A stretch of DNA of 64,000 bases, from the NCBI RefSeq assembly GCF_042688385.1, contig NZ_JBHUPY010000001.1, positions 744,001 to 808,000 on the forward strand, given 5' to 3'. Made by a program: the position numbers and the translations under genes. Below are positions 16,906-24,962 of the stretch, piece by piece. The stretch comes from Herpetosiphon sp042688385 (GTDB lineage: Bacteria > Chloroflexota > Chloroflexia > Chloroflexales > Herpetosiphonaceae). Positions within the stretch are counted from its first letter, which is position 1; each line of letters begins with the position of its first letter. Under the pieces are notes generated by a model. It worked only from the letters and a program-made list of their open reading frames with translations, made no database searches and was not told the DNA's origin.

Positions 16906-18120
16906 CTAGACAGTGCGCCGACGTTTGTTGGGCTTGCGGGCCAAAAACCAAATTGTGCCTAAGGTTACGCCAATCACCAAAAGCGTGCCGATGCGCAATG
17001 CGCCACGGCGCAAGTTAGCAGTCGCTTCTTCTTCCGATGAGCGATTGCCTTTGGCCGCATCATATTGCTGGCGACGCACGGTATGTAAGAGTTGATCTTC
17101 GCAATCGAATGGCTCGGTGCGATAGGTCAAATCGATGTTGTTGGAAAGCGGTGGCAATTCGGGGCTATAGCCAAACGCTGGATCAAAGATCATCTCTTCG
17201 GGCGAGACTTCGCTATACAAACGGGTCAAGAAGGCATATTTACTGGTCAATTCTTTGAGCAAGCTATCTTGGGGGCTTAAAAACTTGCTTGGTTGGGCAA
17301 ATTCGGTTAAGAAGCCTTTGCCCGCAACGCTAGCCAATACGCCGCTGCGCAATTCGTTATAGTTGTTTTCGTTATTCAACGACGTGAGCGCTAAGTCGTT
17401 TTCGCGCATGGTAAAACGCTCGGTATTGGTTGGAATTGCCTGGGCCTCGCCGAAAACCCAGACCGTGATTGGGGTTTTGGGTTGGCTGCTCAAGGCTGCT
17501 AATTGGAATGGCAGCATTGGGGTTGTGCCCGCATAGCTAATCGCAATCGGCTGGATGCTGTTGGTTGCTGCATCTGGTTTGAGTTTGATCGCCAGCAACG
17601 GCATTCCTGCATCGGTATACGGTTTGAGCGCAGTTTCCAAGCCTGCTGGGGCTTGGTAGCCGTTCTCTTTGAGCCACGTCATTAGTGCCGCTGGGTCGCG
17701 ATCTTCGAGCACGCTATAATCGTAGGCTCCGACTTGGCCTTGTTGGGCCGCTGGGGTTTGGGTCGCAGTCGCTGGGATTGTGCCAAGCGCTGGGGTAAAA
17801 CAGGCTGGTGGCGCTGGAAATGTCACCCGTGGATCGGTCAGGCTGTGGAGTTCAGCAAAGCTGCTCGCGCCAACCACATCAAGGGTTGGGATGCTGGGCA
17901 CTGGCAAAATCCAGGCAAATTCAGTAGGCGTGCCAGTGTAATCGAGTTTCAGATAGGCAGTTGTTTGGTTGGCTTGGCCATCGACGGCAAAAATCACGTT
18001 GAGGCTGGTTTGGCTAAGCGGTGCATCAGCAGGAATCAAGGCCCCACTTGCAGCGGCAATTGAGGGCAAAGTAATGCTTAAAAGGCTACACAGCGCAATC
18101 ACTGTGGCTAAACGGCGCAT
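16906..18120 (-). CDS. DUF2330 domain secreted/membrane protein
   Basis: This 404-residue protein has a Sec signal peptide (MRRLATVIALCSLLSITLPSIAAASG). The DUF2330 pattern follows: ALIPADAPLSQTSLNVIFAVDGQANQTTAYLKLDYTG, then FAWILPVPSIPTLDV, and WLKENGYQAP. A C-terminal membrane helix (GTLLVIGVTLGTIWFLA) and a basic tail RKPNKRRR anchor it, so the body faces outside. No catalytic motif is recognisable and the family has no known role. GGAGG stands seven bases before ATG 18120; a longer frame lacks both SD and signal-peptide logic. Confidence 0.8.
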   Translation of the reverse strand: MRRLATVIALCSLLSITLPSIAAASGALIPADAPLSQTSLNVIFAVDGQANQTTAYLKLDYTGTPTEFAWILPVPSIPTLDVVGASSFAELHSLTDPRVTFPAPPACFTPALGTIPATATQTPAAQQGQVGAYDYSVLEDRDPAALMTWLKENGYQAPAGLETALKPYTDAGMPLLAIKLKPDAATNSIQPIAISYAGTTPMLPFQLAALSSQPKTPITVWVFGEAQAIPTNTERFTMRENDLALTSLNNENNYNELRSGVLASVAGKGFLTEFAQPSKFLSPQDSLLKELTSKYAFLTRLYSEVSPEEMIFDPAFGYSPELPPLSNNIDLTYRTEPFDCEDQLLHTVRRQQYDAAKGNRSSEEEATANLRRGALRIGTLLVIGVTLGTIWFLARKPNKRRRTV

Positions 18121-18151
18121 GGAAATCCTCCTTGAAATGTTTGCAAACTCA

Positions 18152-18181
18152 ATCATAACACGCCGCGTTGCATGCTGTTAT
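18152..18181 (-). promoter_or_regulatory. predicted promoter of the DUF2330 gene
   Basis: On the minus strand, ATAACA (18176-18181), an 18-base spacer and TATGAT (18152-18157) fit a sigma-70-type promoter 30 bases before the start codon. Confidence 0.4.
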
Positions 18182-18294
18182 TCGTTCCAAGGCCTGATCC
18201 TCGGAATGGACATTGTTGTTAATATTGGCGCAGTGTGATTGCTGCTTCAAATCGTGGCGGCTGGCGCAATTGTGGCTTGTAGAAGGAGTGTGTC

Positions 18295-18876
18295 ATGGAA
18301 ATTCGTGCCTTGGTTGCTGATGAGCGTTTGCTTGACCAGGCTGCCGAGATTTTGACCCTGGCGTTTGCTGAACATTGGCCTGAAGCGTGGCCAACCCTCG
18401 ACGATGCTCGCGAAGAAATGCAAGAGGCGCTGTTGCCCGAACGGGTTGGCTTTCTAGCTTTGATCGACGGCAACGTGGTGGGCTGGATTGGAGGCCAATC
18501 AAGCTACGATGGCAATGTCTGGGAACTGCATCCTTTGGCCGTGCATCCCGATTATCAAGGCCATGGCATTGGCCGCGCTTTAGTGCAAGCCTTAGAAGCA
18601 GAATGCCACGCCCGTGGTGGCCTAACCTTGATGTTGGGTTCTGATGATGAAGCCTTTTTGACCTCAGCCAGCGGCATCGATGTTTACCCCAACCCATTGC
18701 GCCACCTCGCCACGATTCAAAACCGCCGTCGCCACCCATTTGAATTTTATCAACGCTGTGGATTCAGCATCATTGGGATGATTCCCGATGCCAATGGCTT
18801 AGGCAAGCCCGATATTCTCATGGCCAAGCGCTTGGGTGCTTGGTCGAGCCAGTTGCCAACAGGAGGCTTAGAGTGA
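18295..18876 (+). CDS. GNAT acetyltransferase related to aminoglycoside 6'-N-acetyltransferases
   Basis: The 193-residue protein is a GNAT enzyme with the acetyl-CoA-binding block LHPLAVHPDYQGHGIGRALV. Family-specific stretches are VGWIGGQSSYDGNVWEL, GSDDEAFLTSASGIDVYPNPL, FEFYQRCGFSIIGMIPDANG and GKPDILMAKR, which closely resemble chromosomal AAC(6')-I type enzymes. Those acetylate the 6'-amino group of aminoglycosides; here the activity is inferred from family resemblance. GAAGGAG precedes the ATG. The stop codon overlaps the GTG of the next acetyltransferase, so both are made together. Confidence 0.75.
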   Translation: MEIRALVADERLLDQAAEILTLAFAEHWPEAWPTLDDAREEMQEALLPERVGFLALIDGNVVGWIGGQSSYDGNVWELHPLAVHPDYQGHGIGRALVQALEAECHARGGLTLMLGSDDEAFLTSASGIDVYPNPLRHLATIQNRRRHPFEFYQRCGFSIIGMIPDANGLGKPDILMAKRLGAWSSQLPTGGLE

Positions 18877-20045
18877 ATTATTGGTATGGTCAGGCAGTCG
18901 AGGACGATATTGCGGCTTTAGCCCCGTTATTAAGCCAAGCTTTACATTTTAATATGGCCCGTGAAGCGTCGATTGAGTGGATGCAAAAGCGTGGCGTGGG
19001 CTTGTATCGGGCTTTTAAAGTCGATGGCGCAATCGCCGCTGGCTTGGGGATTTTGCCAATGGGCCAGTGGTTTGGCGGCAAGGCCCAACCAACTGCAGGT
19101 ATTACCGCCGTTGGAGTTGGCCCCGAATGGCGCGGGCGCAACGTTGGCGGCAAGATGATGGAAGCGATGTTGCGCGAGCAATATGCGCAAGATATGGCAA
19201 TCTCAACCTTGTATCCTGCCACGACCCAATTTTATCGGACGCTTGGCTTCGAGCGGGCTGGCAGCCGTATTTTATATGAATTGAATCCAGCGCTGATCAA
19301 GCCCAAGCGCGATCATGGTGTGACGTTGCGCCAAGTGCTCGAAACCGATTATGCGCCATTCGCTGCGATTTACGATCCGTGGGCGGCAACCCAAACTGGC
19401 GTGCTCGAACGCTCGCCGTTGATGTGGGAGCGGATTATGCTTTCGCCTCGAGCCGAGCGTTTGCGCTATATCCTGAGCGATCAGGCTGGTCAAGCGGTTG
19501 GTTATGTGGTCTATGAACAATCTGGTCAATTCGAAGATATTAAAGTCATCGATTGGGTGGCAACGACTGGCGCTGGCTTAGATGCCTTGCTGAATTTTTG
19601 GGCTGGTCATCGCTCAATGGTTAATAAGATTATATTGCCTGGTGCGCCGATGGATTCGTTGCTATTTCGTTATCACGAGCAAGGCATTGGCTATAATTGG
19701 CATTTGGATTGGATGTTGCGGATTATCAATGCGCCGCTGGCCATCCAACGCCGCGGCTTCTCGCGCTGGCTGAATTGCGAAATTGCCCTTGATCTGGTGG
19801 ACCCGCGTTTGGAATGGAACCATGGCCGTTGGGTGTTGCAAGTTCGCGATGGGGTTGGCACGCTGGAGCGCGGTGGCAATGGCGACGTAACGCTGCATGT
19901 CCGTGATCTGGCGGCGCTGTATAGTGGCTACCTTGCGCCGCACGATTTGCGCTTGGCTGGTAGTTTGCAGGCCGATGCTGATCAATTGGATCTGTTGGCG
20001 GCGATTTTTGCTAGCTCGCGCCCGTGGATGAGCGATATGTTCTAG
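18873..20045 (+). CDS. Eis-like GNAT acetyltransferase
   Basis: The 390-residue protein has the three-part layout of the Eis group: an N-terminal GNAT domain with GITAVGVGPEWRGRNVGGKMMEAML, a second GNAT-like region in the middle (residues ~150-280), and a C-terminal SCP2-like sterol-carrier fold with DVTLHVRDLAALYSGYL. Eis proteins of mycobacteria acetylate aminoglycosides at several amines and also protein lysines. The start is the GTG at 18873, with AGGAGG six bases upstream, overlapping the previous stop as GTGA. A bidirectional terminator follows. Confidence 0.85.
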   Translation: MNYWYGQAVEDDIAALAPLLSQALHFNMAREASIEWMQKRGVGLYRAFKVDGAIAAGLGILPMGQWFGGKAQPTAGITAVGVGPEWRGRNVGGKMMEAMLREQYAQDMAISTLYPATTQFYRTLGFERAGSRILYELNPALIKPKRDHGVTLRQVLETDYAPFAAIYDPWAATQTGVLERSPLMWERIMLSPRAERLRYILSDQAGQAVGYVVYEQSGQFEDIKVIDWVATTGAGLDALLNFWAGHRSMVNKIILPGAPMDSLLFRYHEQGIGYNWHLDWMLRIINAPLAIQRRGFSRWLNCEIALDLVDPRLEWNHGRWVLQVRDGVGTLERGGNGDVTLHVRDLAALYSGYLAPHDLRLAGSLQADADQLDLLAAIFASSRPWMSDMF

Positions 20046-20068
20046 GCTGGAATGCGATCTTGCGCAAA

Positions 20069-20103
20069 CACACAGACCACTGGAATTTCCAGTGGTCTGT
20101 GTG
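20069..20103. terminator. bidirectional terminator between convergent genes
   Basis: 20069-20085 and 20087-20103 form a near-continuous inverted repeat of at least 15 bp. It lies between the Eis-like gene (+) and the metalloprotease gene (-), whose stop is at 20142. No long T run is present on either side. Confidence 0.65.
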
Positions 20104-20141
20104 CTGTGGTATAGGCTAAGGAGTAGCCAGCAAATCACGCC

Positions 20142-21593
20142 TTATTGCATTGGCTCAAAGGCGAACGATTGACAATCGTTATTGGTAGGATTGACCTGTT
20201 GCAATTGCACGCCGCTGGTGCTATCGCACCATGGAATATCAACGGCGAGGCCACTATGGCGGGCAGTAATTGTGCCATAACCATTGCCAAGGTCGTTGAT
20301 TTTCCATTGTTGGTTGGCACCGCCGACCCATTCCCATTGATGGATTTTGGCTCCATCGTTGGTCGAGGCGGTGCTTACATCCATCACTTTGCCGGTTGCG
20401 CGTGAGACGAAGCGCACAAATCCGTTGTCGGTGCTAATCAATTGCCATTGTTGATTGTGGCCCGTATGACAATCCCATTGCAGAATCGGCGTGCCATTGG
20501 CTGGGTTGCCGCTCTCGGCTACGTCGATACACTTGTTGGTGGCCTTGTTGCGAAGCCGGTAGTAGGTTGTGCCAGGCGCTTGCTTGAGCAAGAACTTATT
20601 ATTAGCCGAGTTCCATTTGGTTGCCAAGTAGCTGCCTGCTGGCGGGTTGGTGTGGAAATAATCATCGTGGTTGCAGTCGAAGCGACCATATTGGCTTGCA
20701 CCACAGCGATTTTGCATTGGTGGCGTGCCTGGGCCGTCAACATAGCACATAATATCTTCATCGTCGATACAGTGACCGTAGGCGGTGCTGTTGGGAGCTG
20801 AGCGTTGTACAGCGCCCATCGTATGCATGTGTTCGTGGGCGGCGGTCGAGCCGTTCCAGCAGCCGTTATCCATGCGCGCAAAGCCAGGGCCAAAGTTGTT
20901 GGCGTTATTTTGGTCTGGGCGATCATCGAGCATATAGAAGGCTACGCCACACAAAATATTGTTATCGACGAAGGTCAAATATTTGCGGTCGGCGCGGTTG
21001 TGGCCAAGGGCCTTCAATGCATTGGCGGTTTTGTCGATTGAATCGTCGCCATCTGCTGGTACGACCACATTCATCACATAAATTTCACAATTGTTGGTGA
21101 CGAAGTTGACGGCGCGGAAGCCACCAGTTTCTTGGGCACTGGTTTGATAAATTCGATCCATATCCGATGACCATTGGCGAATCGAGCCAACGAATTGATT
21201 GAAGCGATCAGGGCGGTCGGAAGCGCGCACATACATCACTTGGGTGCGGTTGCCAGCATGCCCATCGCCGTTACAGACAATCTTGGGGTTGATTTGGGCT
21301 TTTTCCAAAGGCAGGGTTTCATCCTTAACCGATTTGCCTTTGGCGATTGGGTCGGGGCCGTGGCTACAAAAGATTTGATCGCCAACTTTGACTTCGTACA
21401 TACCAGCGCAAGGGCCAGTTTTGGCGGGAGTCAAGCCATCGTAAATCATGCCGCGTTCTGGGTCGTTGACTGGAACCGTATCTTCAGCTGGTTCGACTTC
21501 GCGGTCGTTGCGGGTTTGAGCTTGAGTGCTAGGAAGAGAACTACCAAAAAGAACGAGGAGCGCAAAAATCCAAATTAATCGTGGTGCCTTCAT
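20142..21593 (-). CDS. secreted zinc metalloprotease-like protein with C-terminal ricin-type lectin domain
   Basis: The 483-residue precursor has a signal peptide (MKAPRLIWIFALLVLFGSSLPSTQAQ). The catalytic part (about residues 90-330) includes AAHEHMHTMGAVQ, an HExxH zinc site followed by Gly as in metzincins, and DEDIMCYVDG, which fits a Met-turn. The metzincin third ligand (His or Asp) is Gln here; the nearby YGHC His could replace it. Residues ~345-480 form a ricin B beta-trefoil with three QxW-like repeats (NQQWQLI, NQQWKI, QSFAF) and RNKATNKCIDV. A degradative exoenzyme that binds glycans on its target would suit a predatory or scavenging organism. GGAGG precedes the ATG. Confidence 0.8.
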   Translation of the reverse strand: MKAPRLIWIFALLVLFGSSLPSTQAQTRNDREVEPAEDTVPVNDPERGMIYDGLTPAKTGPCAGMYEVKVGDQIFCSHGPDPIAKGKSVKDETLPLEKAQINPKIVCNGDGHAGNRTQVMYVRASDRPDRFNQFVGSIRQWSSDMDRIYQTSAQETGGFRAVNFVTNNCEIYVMNVVVPADGDDSIDKTANALKALGHNRADRKYLTFVDNNILCGVAFYMLDDRPDQNNANNFGPGFARMDNGCWNGSTAAHEHMHTMGAVQRSAPNSTAYGHCIDDEDIMCYVDGPGTPPMQNRCGASQYGRFDCNHDDYFHTNPPAGSYLATKWNSANNKFLLKQAPGTTYYRLRNKATNKCIDVAESGNPANGTPILQWDCHTGHNQQWQLISTDNGFVRFVSRATGKVMDVSTASTNDGAKIHQWEWVGGANQQWKINDLGNGYGTITARHSGLAVDIPWCDSTSGVQLQQVNPTNNDCQSFAFEPMQ

Positions 21594-21785
21594 ACAATTC
21601 CTCCATGAACTGTAACTACAAGGGTTTGCCTAATCATCGAAATCTCGCCGCTGAGATCGTGCATTGCGTATGCGTGGCCTCCTTGCTGGCAAACTTATTC
21701 CAATCAATAAAATTAATATTCCTAACTATTACGCCATAGCCACAGCTAAAAGTCAATATTTTCTTAATAACATGACTAGAATAAG

Positions 21786-22298
21786 TCATAAGGCGGAGAA
21801 AAGTATGAAATCAAAAGGCAGAAGTCAGAAGGATGAGGGATGAAGGATGAAAGGAAAGTCAAAAGGCAGAAGGCAGAAGGCAAAATAGGGATCAGGGGTT
21901 AGGTGCTAGGCAGCGGAACATTAACGTAGAGGCGTAGATATAAGGATGAAGGATGAAGGATGAGGGATGAAGGGATGAAGGGATGAAGGGATGAAGGGAT
22001 GAAGGGATGAAGGGATGAAGGGATGAAGGGATATGCGCTCCACATTGAGTTTGAGGTTCTTCGCGATCTTCGCGTCCTTCGCGGTTATGGCCCTTCGTGC
22101 GCTTCGTGTCCTTCGTGGATCATTATTTTAACGCAGAGGCGCAGAGAAATGGAGGGCTATCGGCTCTGGGCTGGCGGAGATTCGTTTGGAATACCAACAC
22201 ATGTTCCGAACGCCAATAGCCTCATCCTTCGTGCGCTTCGTGTCCTTCGCGGTTACGGCCCTTCGTGCGCTTCGTGTCCTTCGTGGATCAAAACGGCC
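21786..22298. repeat. composite intergenic repeat island, with part of the promoter region of the metalloprotease gene beyond it
   Basis: There is no gene between 21594 and 22298. From 21786 the DNA is a patchwork of modules: AAGTCAGAAGG and AGGCAGAAGGC runs (21805-21885), a GATCAGGGGTTAGG piece (21894-21907), a GCAGAGG-type piece in a mutated form (21921-21940), the tandem repeat at 21944, and two nearly identical copies of about 40 bp of CTTCGTG-type sequence (22083-22124 and 22250-22291) around a GCAGAGGCGCAGAGA module (22133-22148). Confidence 0.75.
21944..22028 (+). repeat. tandem repeat of 7- and 8-bp units
   Basis: Three 7-bp units (GGATGAA or GGATGAG, 21944-21964) are followed by eight perfect 8-bp units GGATGAAG (21965-22028). 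It lies inside the intergenic repeat island. Perfect identity between units suggests recent slippage. Confidence 0.9.
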
Positions 22299-24707
22299 TT
22301 ATTTTTCAACCCGTGGGAGATAAGCTCGAAAGAGGTCGGGGCCAGCCACGATGGGGCCGCGCTCGTTGCCATTTGCATCGCGGAACCAAACATACACCCG
22401 CCGCGCAGTGATTGGGTTCCACTGCCATTCGCGCTCGGGGTTGAATGGCTCCCATTGCTTGCGGGTTGGGTTGGGATAGGCGCTCAAGGCCATGCTCAAC
22501 GGTTGGTTGGCATCGGTGGCCGAAAGCACCAAGGTTGCGCTTAATGCATTCAGATTGCGCATAGTGACGCTTGCTTGAGGAGGATGATCAATCATAATTG
22601 TTTGACTGAGCGTGCTGGTATTGCCCATGCGATCAGTCAAGCGCACGCTAATCGTATAGCTGCCCTCGGTATTGGGCAACGTCCAGCGATAGGCGCGATA
22701 GTAGGTCATTGGCGCGGCGTAAATGCCGTTGATCCCAAGCTGCGCTTTGACCACACCGCCACCATTATCTAGCGCTGGAGTGAGAATTTGCAAATCGCGT
22801 TGATCGGTGCTACTGCTGCTCGCAACCAATGCTTGCTCGCTGATCGCCAAACGGTAGATTTCATCGGCAGCTAATTGGCGTTTGTAAATCAACAATTCGT
22901 CGAGCGCAACATTGCTGATGCCTGCGCCAATCGTCCAGCGCCCAAGATTGAGATCTTCGCCCACTTCACTTGGCAACGCGACTTTGCTCGCCTCACTAAC
23001 CAACATGCCATCGATCAACAAGCGCTTATTGCCAGTGGTTTGGTTCCAGCTGATTGCAAAATGGTGCCAGCCAGCACTTAAGCGATCTGGCACGCTCAGG
23101 CTATGCTCTTGGCCATTGGCAGCGACTGTCCAGAACGTCCATTTTGCTTGCTCAGTTTGCTCGTGGCGCAGCGCCAAGGTATTGCGATAGATCTTAGCAG
23201 GATCAACTGGGTTTTGCGAGGCGGCTAGCAGATAATGGCGGCCTGTGCTGGAGCTTGGCCACGTTTCTGGCACCTTTACCCACAGCGCCAAGGTGCCATG
23301 CTCAAGCTTGAGCGTCGGGCTGGCAGGATAGGTCAACGAGCCATCGCCAACTTTGACCGCTTGGCCAAACTTACCACTGGCATAGCTAATTTGATCGCTG
23401 GCGGCCATTGGGCCAACTGCAGGCAATGGATTGTTTTCAAACTGGGCGACCAAAGCCAAATCGGCATCAGGATTGATCGTCAGCAGCGCACTTGGCGGCG
23501 TTGTATCTTGTGGCGCTGGGCCATCTGGGCGGCTCCACGGCACACTATCATTCCAAAGCCAAACGCTGGCTTCGCATTTGACATAATTGGTGCATGGGTC
23601 GGAACCTGGGCCATACCAGCCATAGGGATCAACTTGCTTGCCGTTGTGGCGAACTTCGAAGTGCAAGTGCGGAGCGCCATCGGTAAAGCCAGTTGCGCCG
23701 CTCCAACCGAGCAATTCGCCGCGTTCGACCCATTTTGGCTTGGAATCATCGATATAATTTTTGAAACTTGGGGCAAAATCGTCGAGATGCCAATAGACCG
23801 TTTCATAGCCAGCGGTATCGCCAGCGTGTTGAATTAGCACGCCCAAGCCGCGGGTGGTGCGAGCATAGGCCCAGCCTGGGGCGGCGGCAACAATTGGCGT
23901 GCCATACGGCAAATCGGGAAAATAATAATCGTGGCCATCGTGGCTATTGTAGGAAAGCCCACTTTTGCCTTGATAATTAATCATCACATCGTTGCCATCG
24001 CCACCGCTATCGACCATCGGATAGGTATGATCAAAATACGATGAATGGACCATGCGCGCGCCCTGTTCCCACGGAATGCTCAAAAAGCCCGTGCTGACTG
24101 GCGGCGTGCTTGGGGCCACAACTGGCTCGTTCTGAAATAATTGCTGATATACCTTGCTGTAGTTGGTTACGAGCTGCTGCCATGTGGCTTGATCGCGCTC
24201 AAACGCTAAAAAGCGCTTGACTGTTAGCGCATGCGGATCATCCTTGGGATCAAGTTTTAGTTGGCTGCCATCGCTGAAATTCAGGATGACGGCACTATCG
24301 TAGGGGCCAAGCCCAACCCGAATCTCGCGCGCTGCCCAATCGATTTGGCTCAAAAAGCCTTGTGGCCCAGCCAAAAATGGCTGATTGGTTGCGGTAGTAG
24401 GTAAGGTTGGATTACTAATCAGCTGCGAGGTGGTTTCCAACAAGGCCACTAAAATGCGAGCCTCAATATTGTAGTAAGCCGCCATGCTCTCGATGATTTG
24501 GCCAGCTGGCTGACCATCGATCGTTACCTTGGCAAGGCTACTTTGTTGACGTTGTAAAAACCCTTGCACCCCACCATCAAGCGATGATAGGCCGTAGGTT
24601 GGTTGTTGATTGAGCTGGGGTGGCTGCGGGCTGGCGTGCACCACGAAGGGCAGCGTTGCGCCGCCAAGCATCAATATTAATAAACCAAGGAGTAAAGAAC
24701 GCTGCAT
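22299..24707 (-). CDS. secreted M23 metallopeptidase with LamG-like domain
   Basis: The 802-residue protein starts with a signal peptide (MQRSLLLGLLILMLGGATLPFVVHAS). An M23/LytM peptidase domain occupies about residues 235-370: zinc ligands in HDGHDYYFPD (HxGxD) and GAPHLHFEVR (HxH), with TVYWHLDD between. Residues ~430-610 form a concanavalin-like LamG domain (AVKVGDGSLTYPASPTLKLEHGTLALWVKV, GWHHFAISWNQTTGNKRLLIDGML, ALDELLIYKRQLAADEI). An Ig-like beta domain follows (GSYTISVRLTDRMGNTST). M23 enzymes cut peptidoglycan cross-links; here either own-wall remodelling or prey lysis is possible. ATG 24707 gives the best signal peptide. Confidence 0.88.
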   Translation of the reverse strand: MQRSLLLGLLILMLGGATLPFVVHASPQPPQLNQQPTYGLSSLDGGVQGFLQRQQSSLAKVTIDGQPAGQIIESMAAYYNIEARILVALLETTSQLISNPTLPTTATNQPFLAGPQGFLSQIDWAAREIRVGLGPYDSAVILNFSDGSQLKLDPKDDPHALTVKRFLAFERDQATWQQLVTNYSKVYQQLFQNEPVVAPSTPPVSTGFLSIPWEQGARMVHSSYFDHTYPMVDSGGDGNDVMINYQGKSGLSYNSHDGHDYYFPDLPYGTPIVAAAPGWAYARTTRGLGVLIQHAGDTAGYETVYWHLDDFAPSFKNYIDDSKPKWVERGELLGWSGATGFTDGAPHLHFEVRHNGKQVDPYGWYGPGSDPCTNYVKCEASVWLWNDSVPWSRPDGPAPQDTTPPSALLTINPDADLALVAQFENNPLPAVGPMAASDQISYASGKFGQAVKVGDGSLTYPASPTLKLEHGTLALWVKVPETWPSSSTGRHYLLAASQNPVDPAKIYRNTLALRHEQTEQAKWTFWTVAANGQEHSLSVPDRLSAGWHHFAISWNQTTGNKRLLIDGMLVSEASKVALPSEVGEDLNLGRWTIGAGISNVALDELLIYKRQLAADEIYRLAISEQALVASSSSTDQRDLQILTPALDNGGGVVKAQLGINGIYAAPMTYYRAYRWTLPNTEGSYTISVRLTDRMGNTSTLSQTIMIDHPPQASVTMRNLNALSATLVLSATDANQPLSMALSAYPNPTRKQWEPFNPEREWQWNPITARRVYVWFRDANGNERGPIVAGPDLFRAYLPRVEK

Positions 24708-24825
24708 AATCAATTCCAAAACTCTCATCTACATCAGTTGCCAGCCGTATGGTAGCACGCCACCTAGGCAGCGTCAATTAAAATTAGCTGAGACATTGGT
24801 CCTGTTGTGGCAATTTTGGCTAAAA

Positions 24826-24952
24826 TTCCCTCACCCCAACCCCTCTCCCACGGTGCGGGCGAGGGGCTTCATACGTTGATTCTTCCATGAGCTGTGGTAA
24901 TGCCAGATTGGTTCCCCCTCGCCCGCGTTCAGTGGGCGAGGGGGTGAGGGAA
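24826..24952. repeat. 127-bp double-hairpin (REPIN-like) element, copy 1
   Basis: The element begins TTCCCTCACC and ends GGTGAGGGAA, a perfect 10-bp terminal inverted repeat. Inside are two GC-rich hairpins built on CCCCTC/GAGGGG arms. It fills the space between the M23 gene and gpmI and resembles the copies at 26769 and 35133. Confidence 0.75.
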
Positions 24953-24962
24953 CACTCGAACC

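Noticed and set aside
21944..22028. Tandem repeat as a CRISPR array
   Set aside because: Units are 7-8 bp with no spacers, and no cas gene is in the window.
22023..22544. Open frame of about 170 codons across the 22-kb island into the M23 gene
   Set aside because: It is made of repeat modules in its first half and antisense to the M23 gene in the second; no SD or domain.
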